From Tipula vernalis (Eukaryota; Arthropoda; Insecta; Diptera; Tipulidae), in contig OY282560.1 of the NCBI GenBank assembly GCA_958295665.1, forward strand, positions 141,538,091 through 141,602,090: DNA of 64,000 nt. Direction: 5' to 3'. The notes beneath the pieces were generated by a model that was given only the letters and a program-made list of their open reading frames with translations, was not told the DNA's origin and did no database searches. This document shows, in pieces, positions 11,754 through 22,471 of this stretch. How positions within the stretch are numbered: the stretch's first letter is position 1; each line of letters starts with the position of its first letter. The translations under genes were made by a program, and so were the position numbers.

Positions 11754-13434
11754 ATGGTCCGGTTACGATGGTTGATACCTCTATCAATAGGTTTCGGGAC
11801 CTGTAATTGCTGTGACAATTTTCATTTTGATTGCTCTATTATTTCTAAACATTTCTTAGAAAATTCAATTTTATTGAAAATCAACTGTGCTATAGCCCAC
11901 AAGTTTTTGGGCGGCAAAAATCTAAAATGGTTCGATTACGATGGTTGATACCTCTATCAATAGGTTTCGGGACCTGTAATTGCTGTGACAATTTTCATTT
12001 TGATTGCTCGATTATTTCTATGCATTTCTTAGAAAATTCAATTTTATTGAAAATCAACTGTGCTATAGCCCACAAGTTTTTGGGCGGCAATTATCTAAAA
12101 TGGTCCGGTTACGATGGTTGATACCTCTATCAATAGGTTTCGGGACCTGTAATTTCTGTGACAATTTGCATTTTGATTGCTCGATTATTTCTAAACATTT
12201 CTTAGAAAATTCAATTTTTTTGAAAATCAACTGTGTGGTTGTAGCCCACAATTGTTTGGGCGGCAAAAATCTAAAATGGTCCGATTACGATGGTTGATAC
12301 CTCTATCAATAGGTTTCGGGACCTGTAATTGCTGTGACAATTTTCATTTTGATTGCTCGATTATTTCTATGCATTTATTAGAAAATTCAATTTTATTGAA
12401 AATCAACTGTGCTATAGCCCACAAGTTTTTGGGCGGCAAAAATCTAAAATGGTCCGATTACGATGGTTGATACCTCTATCAATAGGTTTCGGAACCTGTA
12501 ATTGCTGTGACAATTTTCATTTTGATTGCTCGATTATTTCTAAACATTTCTTAGAAAATTCAATTTTTTTGAAAATCAACTGTGTGGTTGTAGCCCACAA
12601 TTGTTTGGGCGGCAAAAATCTAAAATGGTCCGATTACGATGGTTGGTGACAATTTTCATTTTGATTGCTCGATTATTTCTATGCATTTATTAGAAAATTC
12701 AGTTTTATTGAAAATCAACTGTGCTATAGCCCACAAGTTTTTGGGCGGCAATTATCTAAAATGGTCCGGTTACGATGGTTGATACCTCTATCAATAGGTT
12801 TCGGGACCTGTAATTGCTGTGACAATTTTCATTTTGATTGCTCTATTATTTCTAAACATTTCTTAGAAAATTCAATTTTATTGAAAATCAACTGTGCTAT
12901 AGCCCACAAGTTTTTGGGCGGCAAAAATCTAAAATGGTTCGATTACGATGGTTGATACCTCTATCAATAGGTTTCGGGACCTGTAATTGCTGTGACAATT
13001 TTCATTTTGATTGCTCGATTATTTCTATGCATTTCTTAGAAAATTCAATTTTATTGAAAATCAACTGTGCTATAGCCCACAAGTTTTTGGGCGGCAATTA
13101 TCTAAAATGGTCCGGTTACGATGGTTGATACCTCTATCAATAGGTTTCGGGACCTGTAATTTCTGTGACAATTTGCATTTTGATTGCTCGATTATTTCTA
13201 AACATTTCTTAGAAAATTCAATTTTTTTGAAAATCAACTGTGTGGTTGTAGCCCACAATTGTTTGGGCGGCAAAAATCTAAAATGGTCCGATTACGATGG
13301 TTGATACCTCTATCAATAGGTTTCGGGACCTGTAATTGCTGTGACAATTTTCATTTTGATTGCTCGATTATTTCTATGCATTTATTAGAAAATTCAATTT
13401 TATTGAAAATCAACTGTGCTATAGCCCACAAGTT
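11754..13434 (+). repeat. Segmental duplicate, copy 2 (partner near 7,120-8,800)
   Basis: Same monomer order and lengths as the block 4,634 bp upstream, including the 136-bp unit and the 176-bp unit at 12,449 with GGAACC. The entry monomer differs (CATTTCTTAG at 11,680 against CATTTATTAG upstream). After about 13,424 this copy ends its unit with AATTATCT, where the upstream copy has AAAAATCT. Confidence 0.8.
12625..12760 (+). repeat. 136-bp monomer with 37-bp internal deletion (copy 2)
   Basis: The same GATGGTTG/GTGACAATT junction as at 7,991-8,126, with the same neighbours on both sides. It marks a duplication of at least 1.6 kb with a 4,634-bp offset. Confidence 0.92.
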
Positions 13435-14663
13435 TTTGGGCGGCAATTATCTAAAATGGTCCGGTTACGATGGTTGATACCTCTATCAATAGGTTTCGGG
13501 ACCTGTAATTTCTGTGACAATTTGCATTTTGATTGCTCGATTATTTCTAAACATTTCTTAGAAAATTCAATTTTATTGAAAATCAACTGTGCTATAGCCC
13601 ACAAGTTTTTGGGCCGCAAAAATCTAAAATGGTCCGATTACAATGGTTGATACCTCTATCAATAGGTTTCGGGACCTGTAATTGCTGTGACAATTTTCAT
13701 TTTGATTGCTCGATTATTTCTATGCATTTCTTAGAAAATTCAATTTAATTGAAAATCAACTGTGCTATAGCCCACAAGTTTTTGGGCAGCAAAAATCTAA
13801 AATCGTCCGATTACGATGGTTGATACCTCTAATAGCTTTCGGGACCTGTAATTGCTGTGACAATTTTCATTTTGATTGCTCGATTATTTCTATGCATTTC
13901 TTAGAAAATTCAATTTTATTGAAAATCAACTGTGCTATAGCCCACAAGTTTTTGGGCAGCAAAAATCTAAAATGGCCCGATTACGATGGTTGATACCTCT
14001 ATCAATAGTTTTCGGGACCTGTAATTGCTGTGACAATTTTCATTTTGATTGCTCGATTATTTCTATGCATTTCTTAGAAAATTCAATTTTATTGAAAATC
14101 AACTGTGCTATAGCCCACAAGTTTTTGGGCGGCAAAAATCTAAAATGGTCCGATTACGATGGTTGATACCTCTATCAATAGGTTTCGGGACCTGTAATTG
14201 CTGTGACAATTTTCATTTTGATTGCTCGATAATTTCTAAACATTTCTTAGAAAATTCAATTTTATTGAAAATCAACTGTGCTATAGCCCAGAAATTTTTT
14301 GGCGGCAAAAATCTAAAATGGTCCGATTACGATGGTTGATACCTCTATCAATAGGTTTCGGGACCTGTAATTGCTGTGACAATTTTCATTTTGATTGCTC
14401 GATTATTTCTATGCATTTATTAGAAAATTCAGTTTTATTGAAAATCAACTGTGCTATAGCCCACAAGTTTTTGGGCGGCAATTATCTAAAATGGTCCGGT
14501 TACGATGGTTGATACCTCTATCAATAGGTTTCGGGACCTGTAATTGCTGTGACAATTTTCATTTTGATTGCTCTATTATTTCTAAACATTTCTTAGAAAA
14601 TTCAATTTTATTGAAAATCAACTGTGCTATAGCCCACAAGTTTTTGGGCGGCAAAAATCTAAA

Positions 14664-15710
14664 ATGGTCCGATTACGATGGTTGATACCTCTATCAATAG
14701 GTTTCGGGACCTGTAATTGCTGTGACAATTTTCATTTTGATTGCTCGATTATTTCTATGCATTTCTTAGAAAATTCAATTTTATTGAAAATCAACTGTGC
14801 TATAGCCCACAAGTTTTTGGGCGGCAATTATCTAAAATGGTCCGGTTACGATGGTTGATACCTCTATCAATAGGTTTCGGGACCTGTAATTTCTGTGACA
14901 ATTTGCATTTTGATTGCTCGATTATTTCTAAACATTTCTTAGAAAATTCAATTTTTTTGAAAATCAACTATGTGGTTGTAGCCCACAATTGTTTGGGCGG
15001 CAAAAATCTAAAATGGTCCGATTACGATGGTTGATACCTCTATCAATAGGTTTCGGGACCTGTAATTGCTGTGACAATTTTCATTTTGATTGCTCGATTA
15101 TTTCTATGCATTTCTTAGAAAATTCAATTTTATTGAAAATCAACTGTGCTATAGCCCACAAGTTTTTGGGCGGCAATTATCTAAAATGGTCCGGTTACGA
15201 TGGTTGATACCTCTATCAATAGGTTTCGGGACCTGTAATTTCTGTGACAATTTGCATTTTGATTGCTCGATTATTTCTAAACATTTCTTAGAAAATTCAA
15301 TTTTTTTGAAAATCAACTGTGTGGTTGTAGCCCACAATTGTTTGGGCGGCAAAAATCTAAAATGGTCCGATTACGATGGTTGATACCTCTATCAATAGGT
15401 TTCGGGACCTGTAATTGCTGTGACAATTTTGATTTTGATTGCTCGATTATTTCTATGCATTTCTTAGAAAATTCAATTTTATTGAAAATCAACTGTGCTA
15501 TAGCCCACAAGTTTTTGGGCGGCAATTATCTAAAATGGTCCGGTTACGATGGTTGATACCTCTATCAATAGGTTTCGGGACCTGTAATTTCTGTGACAAT
15601 TTGCATTTTGATTGCTCGATTATTTCTAAACATTTCTTAGAAAATTCAATTTTTTTGAAAATCAACTGTGTGGTTGTAGCCCACAATTGTTTGGGCGGCA
15701 AAAATCTAAA
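14664..15710 (+). repeat. Dimeric HOR, three 349-bp copies
   Basis: A 173-bp unit (CATTTCTTAG class ending AATTATCT) alternates with a 176-bp unit (CCGGTTAC, AATTTCTGTG, TTTGCATT). Pairs start at 14664, 15013 and 15362, each 349 bp, giving 1,047 bp. Copies differ by few bases: AACTATG in the first 176-bp unit and TTTTGATTTTG in the third 173-bp unit. The block looks like a recent local expansion of a pair that occurs singly in other cassettes. Confidence 0.85.
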
Positions 15711-16056
15711 ATGGTCCGATTACGATGGTTGATACCTCTATCAATAGGTTTCGGGACCTGTAATTGCTGTGACAATTTTTATTTTGATTGCTCGATTATT
15801 TCTATGCATTTATTAGAAAATTCAATTTTATTGAAAATCAACTGTGCTATAGCCCACAAATTTTTCGGCGGCAAAAATCTAAAATGGTCCGATTACGATG
15901 GTTGATACCTCTATCAATAGGTTTCGGGACCTGTAATTGCTGTGAAAATTTTCATTTTGATTGCTCGATTATTTCTATGCATTTCTTAGAAAATTCAATT
16001 TTATTGAAAATCAACTGTGCTATAGCCCACAAGTTTTTGGGCAGCAAAAATCTAAA

Positions 16057-18135
16057 ATCGTCCGATTACGATGGTTGATACCTCTAATAGCTTTCGGGAC
16101 CTGTAATTGCTGTGACAATTTTCATTTTGATTGCTCGATTATTTCTATGCATTTCTTAGAAAATTCAATTTTATTGAAAATCAACTGTGCTATAGCCCAC
16201 AAGTTTTTGGGCAGCAAAAATCTAAAATGGCCCGATTACGATGGTTGATACCTCTATCAATAGTTTTCGGGACCTGTAATTGCTGTGACAATTTTCATTT
16301 TGATTGCTCGATTATTTCTAAACATTTCTTAGAAAGTTCAATTTTATTGAAAATCAACTGTGCTATATCCCACAAGTTTTTGGGCGGCAAAAATCTAAAA
16401 TGGTCCGATTACAATGGTTGATACCTCTATCAATAGGTTTCGGGACCTGTAATTGCTGTGACAATTTTCATTTTGATTGCTCGATTATTTCTATGCATTT
16501 CTTAGAAAATTCAATTTTATTGAAAATCAACTGTGCTATAGCCCACAAGTTTTTGGGCGGCAAAAATCTAAAATGGTCCGATTACGATGGTTGATACCTC
16601 TATCAATAGGTTTCGGGACCTGTAATTGCTGTGACAATTTTCATTTTGATTGCTCGATAATTTCTAAACATTTCTTAGAAAATTCAATTTTATTGAAAAT
16701 CAACTGTGCTATAGCCCAGAAATTTTTTGGCGGCAAAAATCTAAAATGGTCCGATTACGATGGTTGATACCTCTATCAATAGGTTTCGGGACCTGTAATT
16801 GCTGTGACAATTTTCATTTTGATTGCTCGATTATTTCTATGCATTTATTAGAAAATTCAGTTTTATTGAAAATCAACTGTGCTATAGCCCACAAGTTTTT
16901 GGGCGGCAATTATCTAAAATGGTCCGGTTACGATGGTTGATACCTCTATCAATAGGTTTCGGGACCTGTAATTGCTGTGACAATTTTCATTTTGATTGCT
17001 CTATTATTTCTAAACATTTCTTAGAAAATTCAATTTTATTGAAAATCAACTGTGCTATAGCCCACAAGTTTTTGGGCGGCAAAAATCTAAAATGGTTCGA
17101 TTACGATGGTTGATACCTCTATCAATAGGTTTCGGGACCTGTAATTGCTGTGACAATTTTCATTTTGATTGCTCGATTATTTCTATGCATTTCTTAGAAA
17201 ATTCAATTTTATTGAAAATCAACTGTGCTATAGCCCACAAGTTTTTGGGCGGCAATTATCTAAAATGGTCCGGTTACGATGGTTGATACCTCTATCAATA
17301 GGTTTCGGGACCTGTAATTTCTGTGACAATTTGCATTTTGATTGCTCGATTATTTCTAAACATTTCTTAGAAAATTCAATTTTTTTGAAAATCAACTGTG
17401 TGGTTGTAGCCCACAATTGTTTGGGCGGCAAAAATCTAAAATGGTCCGATTACGATGGTTGATACCTCTATCAATAGGTTTCGGGACCTGTAATTGCTGT
17501 GACAATTTTCATTTTGATTGCTCGATTATTTCTATGCATTTATTAGAAAATTCAATTTTATTGAAAATCAACTGTGCTATAGCCCACAAGTTTTTGGGCG
17601 GCAATTATCTAAAATGGTCCGGTTACGATGGTTGATACCTCTATCAATAGGTTTCGGGACCTGTAATTTCTGTGACAATTTGCATTTTGATTGCTCGATT
17701 ATTTCTAAACATTTCTTAGAAAATTCAATTTTTTTGAAAATCAACTGTGTGGTTGTAGCCCACAATTGTTTGGGCGGCAAAAATCTAAAATGGTCCGATT
17801 ACGATGGTTGATACCTCTATCAATAGGTTTCGGGACCTGTAATTGCTGTGACAATTTTCATTTTGATTGCTCGATTATTTCTATGCATTTATTAGAAAAT
17901 TCAATTTTATTGAAAATCAACTGTGCTATAGCCCACAAATTTTTCGGCGGCAAAAATCTAAAATGGTCCGATTACGATGGTTGATACCTCTATCAATAGG
18001 TTTCGGGACCTGTAATTGCTGTGAAAATTTTCATTTTGATTGCTCGATTATTTCTATGCATTTCTTAGAAAATTCAATTTTATTGAAAATCAACTGTGCT
18101 ATAGCCCACAAGTTTTTGGGCAGCAAAAATCTAAA
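16057..18135 (+). repeat. 12-monomer HOR copy (2,079 bp)
   Basis: Starts with the 170-bp unit at 16057. It continues through the ordered series to 176-bp units at 17265 and 17614 and the CAAATTTTTCGGCGG unit at 17790, ending before the 170-bp unit at 18136. The first nine units match the copies at 27,684 and 29,414. Its end segment is repeated 1,038 bp (six monomers) downstream, at 18,804-19,200. Confidence 0.75.
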
Positions 18136-19862
18136 ATCGTCCGATTACGATGGTTGATACCTCTAATAGCTTTCGGGACCTGTAATTGCTGTGACAATTT
18201 TCATTTTGATTGCTCGATTATTTCTATGCATTTCTTAGAAAATTCAATTTTATTGAAAATCAACTGTGCTATAGCCCACAAGTTTTTGGGCGGCAATTAT
18301 CTAAAATGGTCCGGTTACGATGGTTGATACCTCTATCAATAGGTTTCGGGACCTGTAATTTCTGTGACAATTTGCATTTTGATTGCTCGATTATTTCTAA
18401 ACATTTCTTAGAAAATTCAATTTTATTGAAAATCAACTGTGCTATAGCCCACAAGTTTTTGGGCCGCAAAAATCTAAAATGGTCCGATTACAATGGTTGA
18501 TACCTCTATCAATAGGTTTCGGGACCTGTAATTGCTGTGACAATTTTCATTTTGATTGCTCGATTATTTCTATGCATTTCTTAGAAAATTCAATTTTATT
18601 GAAAATCAACTGTGCTATAGCCCACAAGTTTTTGGGCGGCAATTATCTAAAATGGTCCGGTTACGATGGTTGATACCTCTATCAATAGGTTTCGGGACCT
18701 GTAATTTCTGTGACAATTTGCATTTTGATTGCTCGATTATTTCTAAACATTTCTTAGAAAATTCAATTTTTTTGAAAATCAACTGTGTGGTTGTAGCCCA
18801 CAATTGTTTGGGCGGCAAAAATCTAAAATGGTCCGATTACGATGGTTGATACCTCTATCAATAGGTTTCGGGACCTGTAATTGCTGTGACAATTTTCATT
18901 TTGATTGCTCGATTATTTCTATGCATTTATTAGAAAATTCAATTTTATTGAAAATCAACTGTGCTATAGCCCACAAATTTTTCGGCGGCAAAAATCTAAA
19001 ATGGTCCGATTACGATGGTTGATACCTCTATCAATAGGTTTCGGGACCTGTAATTGCTGTGAAAATTTTCATTTTGATTGCTCGATTATTTCTATGCATT
19101 TCTTAGAAAATTCAATTTTATTGAAAATCAACTGTGCTATAGCCCACAAGTTTTTGGGCAGCAAAAATCTAAAATCGTCCGATTACGATGGTTGATACCT
19201 CTAATAGCTTTCGGGACCTGTAATTGCTGTGACAATTTTCATTTTGATTGCTCGATTATTTCTATGCATTTCTTAGAAAATTCAATTTTATTGAAAATCA
19301 ACTGTGCTATAGCCCACAAGTTTTTGGGCAGCAAAAATCTAAAATGGCCCGATTACGATGGTTGATACCTCTATCAATAGTTTTCGGGACCTGTAATTGC
19401 TGTGACAATTTTCATTTTGATTGCTCGATTATTTCTAAACATTTCTTAGAAAGTTCAATTTTATTGAAAATCAACTGTGCTATAGCCCACAAGTTTTTGG
19501 GCGGCAAAAATCTAAAATGGTCCGATTACGATGGTTGATACCTCTATCAATAGGTTTCGGGACCTGTAATTGCTGTGACAATTTTCATTTTGATTGCTCG
19601 ATAATTTCTAAACATTTCTTAGAAAATTCAATTTTATTGAAAATCAACTGTGCTATAGCCCAGAAATTTTTTGGCGGCAAAAATCTAAAATGGTCCGATT
19701 ACGATGGTTGATACCTCTATCAATAGGTTTCGGGACCTGTAATTGCTGTGACAATTTTCATTTTGATTGCTCGATTATTTCTATGCATTTATTAGAAAAT
19801 TCAGTTTTATTGAAAATCAACTGTGCTATAGCCCACAAGTTTTTGGGCGGCAATTATCTAAA

Positions 19863-19894
19863 ATGGTCCGGTTACGATGGTCCGATTACGATGG
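19863..19894 (+). repeat. 14-bp tandem duplication at the boundary between regions A and B
   Basis: TCCGGTTACGATGG (19,867-19,880) is followed directly by TCCGATTACGATGG (19,881-19,894), so the start of a monomer occurs twice. The first copy carries the CCGG form that always follows AATTATCT in region A. The second carries the CCGA form used in region B. The two halves therefore come from the two flanking arrays, which marks a true junction between array types. Confidence 0.88.
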
Positions 19895-22471
19895 TTGATA
19901 CCTCTATCAATAGGTTTCGGGACCTGTAATTGCTGTGACAATTTTCATTTTGATTGCTCGATTATTTCTAAACATTTCTTAGAAAATTCAATTTTATTGA
20001 AAATCAACTGTGCTATAGCCTACAAGTTTTTGGGTGGCAAAAATCTAAAATGGTCCGATTACGATGGTTGATACCTCTATCAATAGGTTTCGGGACCTGT
20101 AATTGCTGTGACAAATTTCATTTTGATTGCTCGATTATTTCTATGCATTTCTTAGAAAATTCAATTTTATTGAAAATCAACTGTGCTATAGTCCACAAGA
20201 TTTTGGGCGGCAAAAATCTAAAATGGTCCGATTACGATGGTTGATACCTCTATCAATAGCTTTCGGGACCTGTAATTGCTGTGACAGATTTGATTTTGAT
20301 TGCTCGATTATTTCTAAAAATTTCTTAGAAAATTCAATTTTATTGAAAATCAACTGTGCTATAGCCCACAAGTTTTTGGGCGGCAAAAATCTAAAATGGT
20401 CCGATTACGATGGTTGATACCTCTATCAATAGCTTTCGGGACCTGTAATTGCTGTGACAATTTTCATTTTGATTGCTCGATTATTTCTATGCATTTCTTA
20501 GAAAATTCAATTTTATTGAAAATCAACTGTGCTATAGCCCACAAGTTTTTGGGCGGCAAAAATCTAAAATGGTCCGATTACGATGGTTGATACCTCTATC
20601 AATAGGTTTCGGGACCTGTAATTGCTGTGACAATTTTGATTTTGATTGCTCGATTATTTCTAAAAATTTCTTAGAAAATTCAATTTTATTGAAAATCAAC
20701 TGTGCTATAGCCCACAAGTTTTTGGGCGGCAAAAATCTAAAATGGTCCGATTACGATGGTTGATACCTCTATCAATAGCTTTCGGGACCTGTAATTGCTG
20801 TGACAATTTTCATTTTGATTGCTCGATTATTTCTATGCATTTCTTAGAAAATTCAATTTTATTGAAAATCAACTGGGCTATAGCCCACAAGTTTTTGGGC
20901 GGCAAAAATCTAAAATGGTCCGGTTACGATGGTTGATACCTCTATCAATAGGTTTCGGGACCTATAATTGCTGTGAAAATTTTCATTTTGATTGCTCGAT
21001 TATTTCTAAACATTTCTTAGAAAATTCAATTTTATTGAAAATCAACTGTGCTATAGCCCACAAGTTTTTGGGCGGCAAAAATCTAAAATGGTCCGATTAC
21101 GATGGTTGATACCTCTATCAATAGGTTTCGGGACCTGTAATTGCTGTGACAATTTTCATTTTGATTGCTCGATTATTTCTAAACATTTCTTAGAAAATTC
21201 AATTTTATTGAAAATCAACTGTGCTATAGCCTACAAGTTTTTGGGTGGCAAAAATCTAAAATGGTCCGATTACGATGGTTGATACCTCTATCAATAGGTT
21301 TCGGAACCTGTAATTGCTGTGACAAATTCCATTTTGATTGCTCGATTATTTCTATGCATTTCTTAGAAAATTCAATTTTATTGAAAATCAACTGTGCTAT
21401 AGTCCACAAGTTTTTGGGCGGCAAAAATCTAAAATGGTCCGATTACGATGGTTGATACCTCTATCAATAGCTTTCGGGACCTGTAATTGCTGTGACAATT
21501 TTGATTTTGATTGCTCGATTATTTCTAAAAATTTCTTAGAAAATTCAATTTTATTGAAAATCAACTGTGCTATAGCCCACAAGTTTTTGGGCGGCAAAAA
21601 TCTAAAATGGTCCGGTTACGATGGTTGATACCTCTATCAATAGGTTTCGGGACCTATAATTGCTGTGAAAATTTTCATTTTGATTGCTCGATTATTTCTA
21701 AACATTTCTTAGAAAATTCAATTTTATTGAAAATCAACTGTGCTATAGCCCACAAATTTTTCGGCGGCAAAAATCTAAAATGGTCCGATTACGATGGTTG
21801 ATACCTCTATCAATAGGTTTCGGGACCTGTAATTTCTGTGACAATTTTCATTTTGATTGCTCGATTATTTCTAAACATTTCTTAGAAAATTCAATTTTAT
21901 TGAAAATCAACTGTGCTATAGCCCACAAGTTTTTGGGCGGCAAAAATCTAAAATGGTCCGATTACGATGGTTGATACCTCTATCAATAGGTTTCGGGACC
22001 TGTAATTGCTGTGAAAATTTTCATTTTGATTGCTCGATTATTTCTAAACATTTCTTAGAAAATTCAATTTTATTGAAAATCAACTGTGCTATAGCCTACA
22101 AGTTTTTGGGTGGCAAAAATCTAAAATGGTCCGATTACGATGGTTGATACCTCTATCAATAGGTTTCGGGACCTGTAATTGCTGTGACAAATTTCATTTT
22201 GATTGCTCGATTATTTCTATGCATTTCTTAGAAAATTCAATTTTATTGAAAATCAACTGTGCTATAGTCCACAAGTTTTTGGGCGGCAAAAATCTAAAAT
22301 GGTCCGATTACGATGGTTGATACCTCTATCAATAGGTTTCGGGACCTGTAATTGCTGTGACAATTTTCATTTTGATTGCTCGATTATTTCTAAACATTTC
22401 TTAGAAAATTCAATTTTATTGAAAATCAACTGTGCTATAGCCCACAAGTTTTTGGGCGGCAAAAATCTAAA
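19877..22471 (+). repeat. Region B: island of fifteen uniform 173-bp monomers
   Basis: Exactly 15 x 173 bp with no length variants and none of the 170-bp, 176-bp or AATTATCT classes that surround it. Private variants include GCCTACAAG with GGGTGGC (20,018, 21,229, 22,094), GACAAATT (20,110, 21,322, 22,187), TAGTCCACAAG, CTAAAAATTTC and CCTATAATTG. The GACAAATT units are 1,211 bp (seven monomers) and 865 bp (five monomers) apart, so the island has its own irregular HOR. It probably derives from another part of the array or another chromosome. Confidence 0.82.

Larger units (their letters stand above)
1..19862 (+). repeat. Region A: higher-order repeat array with 170- and 176-bp diagnostic monomers
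   Basis: Monomers recur in an ordered series. The order is: a 170-bp unit beginning ATCGTCCG; a unit starting ATGGCCCG with AAAGTTC and ATATCCC; a unit with GATTACAATGG; an ordinary unit; a unit with CGATAATT and CCCAGAAATTTTTTGG; a CATTTATTAG/TTCAGTTTT unit ending AATTATCT; a CCGGTTAC/GCTCTATT unit; a TTCGATT unit ending AATTATCT; and a 176-bp unit with AATTTCTGTG and TTTGCATT. Cassettes starting at 1,585, 3,142, 5,393 and 16,057 follow this order with whole monomers added or missing. The 170-bp units start at 1585, 3142, 5393, 8995, 9165, 10376, 11414, 11584, 13802, 16057, 18136 and 19174. The first ~1.4 kb carries 176-bp units of the other class and resembles region C. Confidence 0.85.
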
